Below, piece by piece: positions 43,126 to 52,491 of a stretch of DNA of 64,000 bases (positions are counted from its first letter, which is position 1; every line of letters starts with the position of its first letter). The notes under the pieces are model-generated. The model saw only the letters and a program-made list of their open reading frames with translations, ran no database searches and was not told the DNA's origin. The stretch lies in assembly GCF_050015995.1 (NCBI RefSeq), contig NZ_JBNHEP010000061.1, forward strand, positions 3,261 to 67,260. The letters are read 5' to 3'. The position numbers were made by a program, and so were the translations under genes. Source of the stretch: Trichodesmium sp050015995. GTDB taxonomy: Bacteria > Cyanobacteriota > Cyanobacteriia > Cyanobacteriales > Microcoleaceae.

Positions 43126-43229
43126 AGACCTCTTGCAAAAGTTTTAATTAAATAAATTCAAGGTCTAAAATTAACAATTTCATCTCCCTCCATACCTATT
43201 CCCTATTCCCTGACTTCTGCAAGGAGTCT
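43126..43229. repeat. MITE family C, copy 1
   Basis: 104 bp with inverted ends AGACCTCTTGCAAAAGTTT and (complement) AGACTCCTTGCAGAAGTCA. Nearly identical to 58489-58599, which is 7 bases longer by one extra TATTCCC heptamer unit. It is non-coding and lies in the pirin-HxlR intergenic region. Confidence 0.85.
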
Positions 43230-43273
43230 TTTGTTTGGACATATATACTCTAGCTTAAGTCAGGTTATTATGT

Positions 43274-43317
43274 ATAGTATGTACTTTGAAGTAAGATAGT
43301 ACCCAAAAAGATACTAT
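43274..43317 (+). promoter_or_regulatory. Candidate HxlR operator
   Basis: Nested inverted repeats just before the HxlR start codon: TACTT-TG-AAGTA (43282-43293), GTAC repeats at 43281 and 43299, and ATAGTAT / ATACTAT (43274-43280, 43311-43317). HxlR proteins are dimers that bind such sites and often control their own gene and a divergent partner. Confidence 0.5.
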
Positions 43318-43654
43318 GAAAATCAAAACTGCAAAGAAAAAGGAAAATTGTGCAGCAGAGATTACTCTGAAGGTAATTGGTGGACGTTGGAAACTTTTGA
43401 TTATCAAAGAACTATTTGATGGAGTTAAACGTTTCAATGAACTTCATCGTTCTTTAAAAGGTGTGACTCAAAAGATGCTAACTCAACAGTTGCGGGAAAT
43501 GGAGGCAGATGGTATTGTTCATCGGGAAGTTTATTTGCAGGTTCCTCCAAAAGTCGAATATTCTTTAACTTCTCTAGGAAAAAGTCTTCAACCTATGATT
43601 AATCAAATGCACGAATGGGGAATTAAACATCCAAATTTTAATGAGGAAAAATAG
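43316..43654 (+). CDS. HxlR-family transcriptional regulator
   Basis: A 112-residue winged-helix regulator with the HxlR signature: Cys12 in ENCAAEITLKVIGGRWKLLI, FNELHRSLKGVTQKMLTQQL and the wing VPPKVEYSLTSLG. The single N-terminal Cys is where YodB/HypR-type members sense quinones or disulfide stress. It probably controls the divergent pirin gene and itself through the inverted repeats overlapping its start region. Confidence 0.92.
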   Translation: MKIKTAKKKENCAAEITLKVIGGRWKLLIIKELFDGVKRFNELHRSLKGVTQKMLTQQLREMEADGIVHREVYLQVPPKVEYSLTSLGKSLQPMINQMHEWGIKHPNFNEEK

Positions 43655-43801
43655 ATAAATAATTGCTCAAAAATAAATCTAATTTTGAGCAAATACTACT
43701 GTCAATCTTTAAGTAAAATTAGAGAAAAAGTTATAAACTTGAAAATAAAAACTGCTGTAAATAAAGAGCAAAGTTTTTCCCTACTCCCTACTCCCTACTC
43801 C

Positions 43802-45784
43802 CTACTCCCTAATTTTAGATAATTCAGAACTTAAAAAATTTTCAGGTTGTAATGTCACCACAGTTGGCAGGTTAACAGTAAAAGTAGAACCACTACCAAC
43901 ACAACTATCTACTGTAATTTTGCCACCCATCATTTCACAAAATTTTTGACATATAGAAAGTCCCAAACCAGTTCCGCCATACTTTTTCGTTGTAGAATTA
44001 TCAGCTTGTACAAAAGGCTGAAATACTTTTTCAATCTGCTCTTCTGTCATACCTATACCAGTATCAGTCACACTAAAAATTATCTGATTTAATATCCGAT
44101 CATCTGAAACATTAGCTGATTCTATTGCTAATTTATTACTACCATTGCCATTCTGCTTTATATTATGTTCCCGAATTACTGTTAAAGTTATTATACCTTC
44201 GTGGGTAAACTTACTTGCATTACTCAATAGGTTGATCAAAACTTGCTTAAGCTTTGTTCGGTCAGCAAGCATAGTGCCAATTTCGCTATGACAATAAATC
44301 TCAAAAGAATTACTATTTTTGCTCATCAGTGGTAGTACAATACTCTGAACTTCATTGATAAATGTAGGGATATCAAATTCTTCTTCATACATAGTCATTT
44401 GCCCTGATTCTAACTTAGAAATATCCAAGATATCCTGAATAATTGCTAGTAGATGTATACCAGAAGTCTTAATCTGATTTAAGTCGGGAATAAAATCTTC
44501 ATAACCTAAATCTTCAGACTCTTCTTTGAGCAGATCGCTATAACCAATAATTGCATTGAGAGGTGTTCTTAACTCATGGCTCATATTAGCAAGAAACTGG
44601 CTTTTAGATATATTAGCAGCTTCAGCAGCTTCTTTTGCTTGTTGCAAATGTATATTAGCCAACTTACTTTCTGTAATATCTCGGACAATAGCTAAAACTT
44701 CATTTTTACCACTTGCTACTATCCTAGCTTCAAAATGATGGCGTTTTTCCTCGAAAAACCACTCATATTCAAAAATTTTAATATCCCCTGTTTCAAGTGC
44801 TTCATCAATATATTGTAAGTATTGTTTAGCAGCATTTTCTGGCAAAATTTCGGAAACTTTTTTACCTATTAACTCATTACTAGACCAAGAAAATTCATCT
44901 TTTCTAGAAGGTTTATAGTACAGAAACATTCCTTTCCTACTAAACCAAAAGATTAGATCGGGGATAGCATTAAGAAGTGCTCTGTTTTTTGCCTCACTTT
45001 CATGTAAATCTTCAGCCCTCTGCTTTAAACTACCAATTAGGTTCTCTTTACTCTGAATTAGTTCTCGCAGTTGAGCAGTCATACTATTAAATGATTCTGC
45101 CAATACTGCTAATTCATCTCCAGTAGAAATCTCTATCTTCTGAGTTAGGTCTCCAGAAGCAAGGCGCTTAGTAGCTTTAGTCATTTCCTTCAAAGGTTCA
45201 GTAATAGAGCGACTAATTAGTAGTGCCAGAAAAGTTCCTGCAGTAGCAGCCACCACTGCTACCATAACACCTTGATTACGCACAGTAGAAACTTTCTGAT
45301 TTAAGGGAGCTTTAGACAAACCTACACTCACAGCTCCCAGTCTTTTCCTCCCAATAATTACTGCCTTACCAGCAGTAAGTTGAGTAGACTCCCACTCAAA
45401 AATTGTTTCATCACTTTTCAGTAAACGCTTTCCAAAATAATCGGGTTCAATATTATAAACCAAGACATCCTGACCATAAGCGTCAGCAACAATTCTTCCA
45501 TCTTTATCGTAGATGCGCCCTGCTGCTAATACTTGATCTTCCCCAAGCTGCTCCATGATTTCTTCCATAAAATCAGCATCTAGCTTGTAGAGAGAATCTC
45601 TCACAGTTATAGATAAAGTATTAAGTAAAATTTCAGCTTGTTGTTCCAATTCATTGTAAAAATTTTGTTGCTGACGATAAACGGAGAGCCAAGTGACACC
45701 ACCCACTACTATGACAACTAAACTTGTCATAGCTAGCGTTAACTTTGTGGCTAGCGACCCTTGTCCTATCCTGAATCGGCCCAT
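43802..45784 (-). CDS. Membrane sensor histidine kinase with HAMP and PAS domains
   Basis: A 660-residue kinase. Two membrane segments (about 13-34 and 172-192) enclose a periplasmic domain of 135 residues. Then HAMP (193-245), a short coiled coil, PAS (268-375), HisKA with His403 in ANMSHELRTPLNAIIGY, and HATPase_c with DTGIGM and GTGLGLSIC. It ends without a receiver domain. The gene starts 5 bases after the stop of the PhnD-like binding-protein gene, so the two form a unit in which the binding protein probably passes a ligand signal to the kinase. No response regulator is adjacent. Confidence 0.93.
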   Translation of the reverse strand: MGRFRIGQGSLATKLTLAMTSLVVIVVGGVTWLSVYRQQQNFYNELEQQAEILLNTLSITVRDSLYKLDADFMEEIMEQLGEDQVLAAGRIYDKDGRIVADAYGQDVLVYNIEPDYFGKRLLKSDETIFEWESTQLTAGKAVIIGRKRLGAVSVGLSKAPLNQKVSTVRNQGVMVAVVAATAGTFLALLISRSITEPLKEMTKATKRLASGDLTQKIEISTGDELAVLAESFNSMTAQLRELIQSKENLIGSLKQRAEDLHESEAKNRALLNAIPDLIFWFSRKGMFLYYKPSRKDEFSWSSNELIGKKVSEILPENAAKQYLQYIDEALETGDIKIFEYEWFFEEKRHHFEARIVASGKNEVLAIVRDITESKLANIHLQQAKEAAEAANISKSQFLANMSHELRTPLNAIIGYSDLLKEESEDLGYEDFIPDLNQIKTSGIHLLAIIQDILDISKLESGQMTMYEEEFDIPTFINEVQSIVLPLMSKNSNSFEIYCHSEIGTMLADRTKLKQVLINLLSNASKFTHEGIITLTVIREHNIKQNGNGSNKLAIESANVSDDRILNQIIFSVTDTGIGMTEEQIEKVFQPFVQADNSTTKKYGGTGLGLSICQKFCEMMGGKITVDSCVGSGSTFTVNLPTVVTLQPENFLSSELSKIRE

Positions 45785-45789
45785 CTAAT

Positions 45790-46722
45790 TTACCTGTTCT
45801 GAACAAGTTCATACAATTCTCGCATTCTTTCTATGCTTGATTCCGGCGGAAAATTGTCAAATTTGGCTGTTTTCTCAAATTTATTCAATACTTCTTGTCC
45901 CTCTGGTGTTTTGTCCATTTCAATCAGGATACTTTTGATGGCCTCAATCATTTCAGGTTTCAGGTCAGCTCTAACTAAGGCCATATGACGAGCTACTTTA
46001 TCGCTTTCCGCTATAACTAGCATTGCTTGTCGGCTTGCTTCCGGAATTTCCATAAAAGTACCAATGTCAATGGCACCAGCCACTACTTTTCCACTAATTA
46101 CCCATTGAATAGTATTTTCATCATCATCAGTAAAAACGTATCCTACTTCATCAGCAGACACTGTTGAACTGGCCGATCTCTTCTCTTGGGGATTGACTCC
46201 AGCTTCTATTAACAAAGCAGTAGGTAACATATAACCTGATGTCGAGCTTATTTCATCAAAACCAACCATTTTGCCTTGAAGATCCTCTAGAGATTTAATC
46301 CCTCGATCCTTCATGGTAAAAATTACAGTATAATATTCTGGTACACCTCCCTTCCAGCGACGTAGAATTGGTTTAGCTCCAGACATATCACTTATTCTCA
46401 TGGCTGGGTAAGGGCTATCGAAATAAATGTCTACTTTTCCTGATTTGAGAAAATTGGCCATTTCATCCAAATCAGCAGCTACTTCAACATCCCCTTGTTT
46501 CACTCCAAATTGGCCTAGTTTTTCTCCCAGATAATCCGCTAAAGGCTGGTAGCGTTTAATCTTTTTTGAAGGATTATTAGAAATATCGGCAATAACTATG
46601 GTACCTGGGTCTTGAGTACTAGCTAACAGCTCCTGGTTTGATGCTGATGAATGTAAGCTAGAGCTGACCAAAGCGGTTACCATGCCAAAGAGTGCTAGTT
46701 TCACAAACAACTTGCGTAACAT
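45790..46722 (-). CDS. PhnD-like phosphate/phosphonate periplasmic binding protein
   Basis: A 310-residue exported binding protein. A signal peptide occupies about residues 1-28. The PhnD-family pattern is clear: YQPLADYLGEKLGQFG, LKSGKVDIYFDSPYPAMRI, SLEDLQGKMVGFDEISSTSG and a C-terminal EGQEVLNKFEKTAKFD. ATG 46722 is chosen because GGAGAGG precedes it by about 8 bases and the resulting signal peptide is normal. There is no ABC permease or ATPase; instead a sensor kinase follows, so sensing rather than uptake is likely. Confidence 0.88.
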   Translation of the reverse strand: MLRKLFVKLALFGMVTALVSSSLHSSASNQELLASTQDPGTIVIADISNNPSKKIKRYQPLADYLGEKLGQFGVKQGDVEVAADLDEMANFLKSGKVDIYFDSPYPAMRISDMSGAKPILRRWKGGVPEYYTVIFTMKDRGIKSLEDLQGKMVGFDEISSTSGYMLPTALLIEAGVNPQEKRSASSTVSADEVGYVFTDDDENTIQWVISGKVVAGAIDIGTFMEIPEASRQAMLVIAESDKVARHMALVRADLKPEMIEAIKSILIEMDKTPEGQEVLNKFEKTAKFDNFPPESSIERMRELYELVQNR

Positions 46723-47624
46723 TTTATCCGCCTCTCCATTCTGATAGTTGGGACTTGAACGATATGATTCAAACAAATTTACTAACAAAAACTTAATAAA
46801 CTAATTTTTCAATAGGCTTATCTCCCTTTGGCCAGATTCATCTAGATGTTGCTATGGCATTCATTCCATAGTTGCCAATATGCTCTAGTTACTTTAATTG
46901 GCCACTTAACTAATTTTGTTTAAGATTAGGCCATTCATTAGCATTGGGCTTTGCGATCTTTATCTTTTCCTTTGAACAAACTTACATATTATCTATACTA
47001 TCTTAACAACCTCCTCGGTTGTATGTTCTCTATTCCTAAATTTATGTAGCTAATCAGTAATTCAATCGACCTAATCTAGAGGTTATTCGTAATAAATAAT
47101 TCAAAATTTGTAGTAAGAGTGAATCAAAAATATGTGAAGATTTGATGAAGTTGCCTTAAAACTATTGCATATTTATAACTAATAATGCAATTATTAATTT
47201 AAGTTCAACAAAATAATTGTCTGTACTAATAATTTCGGTCATTCATACTATAAAATGTTACCGAAAATCTTCCATTGTTAGAAACTATATACAACTTAAA
47301 TATTCATGTTTTAGTTTTATATAAAACATCTGTAGAATTAGGTGAATAGTAATCTGACTAAGAGTTCTAGACTGTTGCTCTGTCTTGCTTAATATTTTTA
47401 AAAAATATTTGATAATTATTACAGTTACAGTGGTTTTACAAAATAGTATTATACTTTGGTAATATTTTGGGAACTATCAGTAATAACACAGGAAAATGTT
47501 AAAAAAGTTATACATTTTTGGTGATCTTAGCAAGAGTAGCTTATAAAACTATAAGTACAAACAACTTACATAAATTCTAACTGATAAAGTTGAAAAATCT
47601 ACTTATTTGAGAGGTACATAACTA
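46723..47624. other. Long AT-rich intergenic region
   Basis: 900 bp between divergent genes. It is rich in short AT runs. No repeat family, hairpin or coding frame stands out. It must hold the promoters of both flanking genes. Confidence 0.5.
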
Positions 47625-49385
47625 ATGAAAAATCATCAGGGCAAAAGTAAATATACTAATACTAATGTATTAGGAAAAATGATTAAATTAACTGTAGAGT
47701 CAAGTTTTGCAGTCGCCATGATGGCAGCACCAAGTACAGCAGGTGGTTTGAGTTTCACACCAGTAGGTATTTATCAGACTGGTGTATTTGATGAGAGTGC
47801 TGCAAGAATAACAGCCTTCGATCCGGATAGTGAAAGGCTATTTGTTGTAAACGATGATACGGTGGCATTAGATGTTCTGGATATTAGCGATATCAGTAAT
47901 CCAGACCTACTTTTTAATATTGAATTGGCTGAATATGGCAATTTTGGTGGAGTTAATAGTGTTGCTTATAGTGATGGTATTTTTGCTGTTGCTGTCGAAA
48001 ATGATACAATCACAAATCCGGGAGAAGTTTTATTCTTTAATCCTTATGGTCACCTGCTCCATCGACTAACGGTTGGTGCTTTACCTGATTCTCTAACCTT
48101 TACACCAGATGGAAGTAGATTATTGGTGGCTAATGAAGCTGAGCCAGAGGGTTATCTAGAAGGACAGATAGATCCAGAAGGCTCTGTTAGTATTATAGAT
48201 ATGTTAGACTTCTCTGTAAAAACTGCAGGTTTTGAGGCTTTCAACGATAAAGTAGATGAACTAAAAGCAGAAGGGGTACGCATATTTGGGCCTAATGCTA
48301 CAGTAGCTCAAGATTTGGAACCAGAGGATATCGCTCTTTCGGAAGACGGAAAAAAAGCTTGGGTAACATTACAAGAAAATAATGCTTTAGCTATACTGGA
48401 TATCGATCCAGATAGTATGACGTTTGGTGAATTTACTGATATTGTTGCCCTTGGTTTTAAAAATCATAATCTACCTGGTAATGGGATAGATGGTAGCGAT
48501 GTAGACGATGCAATTAATATTGAAAATCATCCTGTATATGGGGTCTTACAACCAGATGAAATTGTTTCCTATACAGTAGGAGGTAAAACTTACTTAGTGA
48601 CAGCTAATGAAGGTGATAGTCGTGACTATGACGGGTTCAACGAAGAAACAGAAGTGGCAGATGAGACACTCGATCCAACAGCTTTCCCAAATGCTGAGGA
48701 ACTACAAAAAGATGAAGTTATAGGCCGTTTGGAAATCACAAATACTATGGGTGATACAGATGGTGATGGTGACTTCGATCAACTATTTGCTTTTGGTGGT
48801 CGTTCCTTCTCTATTTGGGGTGAAGATGGAACATTAATTTTTGACAGTGGGGATGATTTTGAACGAATAACTGGTGAGTTATTTCCTGAATTCTTCAACT
48901 CCAATAATGATGAGAATAACTTTGATAATCGGAGTGATAATAAAGGTCCAGAACCTGAAGGTGTTGCTATTGGCCAGATGGGCAATCGTACCTTAGCCTT
49001 TATTGGTTTAGAACGGATTGGCGGTTTTATGACCTACGATGTTAGTAATCCATTAGCTCCTAAGTTTATGAGCTATACAAATAATCGTGACTTCTCAGTG
49101 GAATTTGATTTGGATGATGAGGGAGACCCAGATCCAACAGATGAACAGTTAGCAGCAGTAGGAGATTTAGGTCCAGAAGGGTTAACATTTATTAGTGCAG
49201 AAGATAGTCCCAATGATCTAGCTTTGTTAGTAGTAGCTAATGAAGTTAGTGGTACGACTACAATTTATGAAATTGATTCAGTACCTGAACCAGGTACAAT
49301 TTTTGGTTTATTGGCATTTGGAGCTACAGGAAAATTATTGTTGAAGCGCAAGAGCAAAACAAGTCAAGAGCAAGAAAAAGCGTAA
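47625..49385 (+). CDS. PEP-CTERM choice-of-anchor I family protein
   Basis: A 586-residue exported beta-propeller-type protein. The N-terminus is basic then hydrophobic (about 20-40). The body has the choice-of-anchor I pattern: YQTGVFDESAARITAFDPDS, LTFTPDGSRLLVANEAEPEG, ILDIDPDSMTF, TYLVTANEGDSRDY and GPEPEGVAIGQ. The last 34 residues are a PEP-CTERM sorting signal: VPEPGT (from 553), a hydrophobic stretch and KRKSK. It is likely sorted by an exosortase to the outer surface or matrix. Several Asp-rich loops (DTDGDGDFDQ) may bind calcium. Confidence 0.88.
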   Translation: MKNHQGKSKYTNTNVLGKMIKLTVESSFAVAMMAAPSTAGGLSFTPVGIYQTGVFDESAARITAFDPDSERLFVVNDDTVALDVLDISDISNPDLLFNIELAEYGNFGGVNSVAYSDGIFAVAVENDTITNPGEVLFFNPYGHLLHRLTVGALPDSLTFTPDGSRLLVANEAEPEGYLEGQIDPEGSVSIIDMLDFSVKTAGFEAFNDKVDELKAEGVRIFGPNATVAQDLEPEDIALSEDGKKAWVTLQENNALAILDIDPDSMTFGEFTDIVALGFKNHNLPGNGIDGSDVDDAINIENHPVYGVLQPDEIVSYTVGGKTYLVTANEGDSRDYDGFNEETEVADETLDPTAFPNAEELQKDEVIGRLEITNTMGDTDGDGDFDQLFAFGGRSFSIWGEDGTLIFDSGDDFERITGELFPEFFNSNNDENNFDNRSDNKGPEPEGVAIGQMGNRTLAFIGLERIGGFMTYDVSNPLAPKFMSYTNNRDFSVEFDLDDEGDPDPTDEQLAAVGDLGPEGLTFISAEDSPNDLALLVVANEVSGTTTIYEIDSVPEPGTIFGLLAFGATGKLLLKRKSKTSQEQEKA

Positions 49386-49425
49386 GGATATTGATGGAAA
49401 ATTTCCATTTCAAATATAATTAAAA

Positions 49426-49470
49426 AAGCATTGCTGTTTTCTAGAAGAAATAAATCAGCAATGCTTTTGT
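49426..49470 (+). terminator. Intrinsic terminator of the PEP-CTERM gene
   Basis: Arms AAAAGCATTGCTG and CAGCAATGCTTTT with a loop of about 19 bases, 40 bases after the stop, ending in a T-run. Confidence 0.85.
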
Positions 49471-49897
49471 ATAGTAATAGGACTTACCCATGGCAACCCA
49501 GAAACATCGCTCTTGTGTATTAAGTGCAGTTTCTAGCTGAAGAAGTTGGGTTTATCAGGAACATAGCATAAATATTTAATAGACCTCTCCAGAAAATAAA
49601 ATTGCTCTTTATTTAAGACAAGCTAGAGTTGTCAAATTAACTCTCAGAAATCATTTTTCGTATCTTTTTCGTGAAAATATATTCCCTGTTAAGTGTTAAG
49701 TGTTCCCTACTAGCCTCAAAAAATCTATATCTTTTTCACGCCTATGTCTAATAGAAAGGAATAAACCTGACTTCTCGACTCAGTTATATTTGATGAAGTT
49801 GCACTTAATCAAATATAGTATGAGATTGCTTCGTTTAACTCCGTTCCAGTCCCTTCGGACATAGAATTAGTTAACTGTTTCAAATTTAGCTACTTAA
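49471..49897. other. Spacer with repeat traces
   Basis: Contains TTAAGTGTTAAGTGTTCCCT-type repeat (about 49688-49707, repeated near 51099-51121). No gene is seen. Confidence 0.4.
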
Positions 49898-50803
49898 TTA
49901 AGGATTATCAAAATTAGTCGCTCCGTTATAACCTGATAACTTTGCTAAATTCTCTAAAGAAATTACACCCTCCTGGAGTTTACCATCGATCTCCCAAGTC
50001 GGATATGCCTTAATACCCGCTGTAACACATAAGTTCGGTTGAGGATTTTTGCCTTTAGAATCGCACTCAATATAGTTTAATTTACTAACAGCTTCTTGAC
50101 CAAACAACTTCTTTTGATCCTGACAATGACTGCACCAATAAGCACCATACATTTTTGCGTCTACCTCTGTTAAATGTTCCGCTAATGCAACTTTTGCCGG
50201 AGTGGAAGTAGTTGTAACTCCATAAACATTTGGTTCGCTAGCAGAGGTGGAATGAATTGGAGAATAAACCGCAAATGTTCCTACCATAGTAATCATCCCG
50301 ACAATGATAGCGGTAAAGATTAACTGCCCAATGTCTTCCCAATTACGACCAATTAATGCCAAGATAAATAGACATAGGGAACAAACAGCTGAACCAATGC
50401 AATAAAGACAAAGAGATTTAATCTCAAATGCCATGATGTACATTAGATAGCTACTGAAGATGGTCATGGATACGCCACCCACAAACATTAATAACCAACT
50501 CCAGTTTTCTAGTTTTGAGCGTAATTCCTTTTGGGTATCTGGGTTAATTAACCAAGGAGCGATCGCCATTGTTCCCATACCAGCATAAGCTAAAAAGCCA
50601 AACAGAGCTAGAGGTAAGCCTAAAACAGTAGCATAATCGCTCTCAAGTACGTTATCACAACCATCCACAGGGCAAATAACTGTTCCCCCTGTTAATCTTT
50701 CTATAAGAAGATAGGCTGTGATTGCAGCACCTACTGCTGCGATACCAGCAATAATAAAACGTGAATTACGATGAATCCAGGGTTTAGAGCGTTTACTACG
50801 CAT
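49898..50803 (-). CDS. VKOR-thioredoxin fusion (disulfide bond formation)
   Basis: A 301-residue protein. The N-terminal part has about four to five membrane segments of the bacterial vitamin K epoxide reductase fold, with loop cysteines in VICPVDGCDNV, the FGFLAY segment and the active CLYC pair. After a periplasmic linker comes a thioredoxin-like domain with YWCSHC (C-x2-C), partner of the VKOR part. Together they oxidise cysteines in exported proteins and pass electrons to quinone, as in Synechococcus and Synechocystis homologues. ATG 50803 opens with a basic stretch that fits the membrane topology. Confidence 0.93.
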   Translation of the reverse strand: MRSKRSKPWIHRNSRFIIAGIAAVGAAITAYLLIERLTGGTVICPVDGCDNVLESDYATVLGLPLALFGFLAYAGMGTMAIAPWLINPDTQKELRSKLENWSWLLMFVGGVSMTIFSSYLMYIMAFEIKSLCLYCIGSAVCSLCLFILALIGRNWEDIGQLIFTAIIVGMITMVGTFAVYSPIHSTSASEPNVYGVTTTSTPAKVALAEHLTEVDAKMYGAYWCSHCQDQKKLFGQEAVSKLNYIECDSKGKNPQPNLCVTAGIKAYPTWEIDGKLQEGVISLENLAKLSGYNGATNFDNP

Positions 50804-51970
50804 TCGTGTCTCCTAATTTAATATAGTTTCTGTTGATATTATTGACTCTCCTGTGAACTGGAAAGTCAATAATAGAGTTCTATAGTAAAATATTTTATCT
50901 ATAATCGATGAAACGTAGAGATTTTATTGCTATTAAGTAGGTGAGCATAAATAAACACAACAACTTAGGGGGGGGTTTTTAGGACTAGATTCCTAATTTA
51001 TCAAGGCTTTCGGCTAAACTCGCCCCTACAATTTTTTTTACGTTTAATTTTAGACCTACCTACTTAATTACTAATAGACATCTCCGGAAAAGAGGGAACA
51101 CTTAACACTTAACTGGGAACACTTAACCCACCCCTAACCCCTCCTAGGAGGGGAGTAATAGATAATTTCTGGATGATAATTGATTTGATTTTGAATTTTC
51201 ACGCCTATGCCTAATTCACTTAAATAATTTCATACCTCCGCAATTATTGTCAATTTCAAGTTTTTAGATCGCTATCAAACTTCTGACTTCTGACTTCTGA
51301 ATTCCGACTTATGTGTTAATGGCCACCAGAAAGTTCCATCTACTTTGCTAGAAGGTTACATTAGCAGTAATGATTTATTAGACGTTTCTCTGACTACTGT
51401 AGAAGCCAAAGTTTTGCTAATAGGTTAAGAGATTAGCCTGTTCACTTAAAAATGACGCATTCCTAGCTCTAGGTTAGATCGAGTCTGTTTAATTAGTTAG
51501 AAAAAAACTTTCTTTTTTCTCGACTCAGCAAGTCTTCTTATTCTTTGAATTAGTAGTAATTAATCTGCATAAAATTGTGATTGATATTGCAAATTAAATG
51601 TTTAGTAATTGTGCATATTCATCATACATAATTATTTAGATAAATAGTTACATTAAACCCTTGACAATCTAAGTGCATAGCTGTAAAATTTTACTTACAT
51701 TCCCTGCAAAATATCGAATTTAATTATATCATAAATTCTGAGAATTTTTGAATTAATTTTTATTAAAACTGAAACAGTAGTAACTAATATTAATGATGCC
51801 AATATTTGGCTGAGAATTTATACTTAAAAAACGAATTATTACCAAAAAAATTGAATAAAAAGTTGTAAATAGTATAGTAGTTAACAATAAAAAATATTAA
51901 CTTAGAGATATAAAAAGAATATAGACAGTAAATTACTATCTAAACAGCAAACCAATTACAGGAGATTATA
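50804..51970. other. Long intergenic region
   Basis: 1.17 kb. Near the VKOR start an inverted repeat TATTGACT...AGTCAATA (about 50839-50873) may be an operator. Further on: C-rich hairpin repeat CCCCTCCTAGGAGGGG (about 51137-51154, related to 6868-6902) and a short coding remnant (51318-51428). Nothing else is recognised. Confidence 0.5.
51318..51428 (+). pseudogene. Short unidentified coding remnant
   Basis: The frame reads KVPSTLLEGYISSNDLLDVS then LTTVEAKVLLIG and stops. The composition and regular hydrophobic spacing look protein-like, and there is no start; flanking DNA is repetitive. I do not recognise the family. Confidence 0.3.
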
Positions 51971-52234
51971 ATGAAAAAGTACTTGATCCTATCTGCATTA
52001 GCTTCTCTAGGTATTTTCTTACAAGCAGGATCGGCTAACGATCAGTATAGATGCGATTTTAAGTATAAAGTTGGTAATAATGATTGGGTTCAAGACAGTG
52101 CCAGTGCAACAACTCGTTCTTTAGCTAAAGGTTCAGTTTCAAGCTTCCTAGAAAATAAAGAAGCTCAAGCTAATAGATCTGGCAAAGATTTTGAGTCAGC
52201 TAAACTATTTTGTGACGAGGTACTTGGAGATTAA
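51971..52234 (+). CDS. Small secreted protein of unknown function
   Basis: An 87-residue protein with a clear signal peptide (MKKYLILSALASLGIFLQAG, cleavage near SANDQ). The mature 65 residues are polar with two cysteines (in YRCDF and LFCDEV) that could form one disulfide. A ribosome-binding site ACAGGAGAT stands just before the ATG, and a terminator follows at 52370, so it is a genuine single-gene unit. I do not recognise the family. Confidence 0.7.
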   Translation: MKKYLILSALASLGIFLQAGSANDQYRCDFKYKVGNNDWVQDSASATTRSLAKGSVSSFLENKEAQANRSGKDFESAKLFCDEVLGD

Positions 52235-52371
52235 TTTGATAGTGTAATCTGTGAACTAAAATTCTAAGTATTCTATAGCTTTTGCAGCTTAAAATAGTTT
52301 AAGTTTGGCTAAAAGTTAAGTTAGTTTCATAATGAAAATAGATACAGACTTCAAGAGTAGTTGCTATTGAT

Positions 52372-52406
52372 ACGAGTTCCCGTTTTTCAAGGGGAACTTT
52401 TTTTTG
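52372..52406 (+). terminator. Intrinsic terminator
   Basis: GTTCCC and GGGGAAC arms around a short T/A loop, followed by eight T. It ends the transcript of the small secreted protein gene, about 140 bases after its stop. Confidence 0.8.
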
Positions 52407-52491
52407 TCTCAAAATTTGAGGTATTGCTCTGGACGATCGTCTCAATAGTATGATGATTCATAACTACTGATATGATATCCAAAAATAAACT

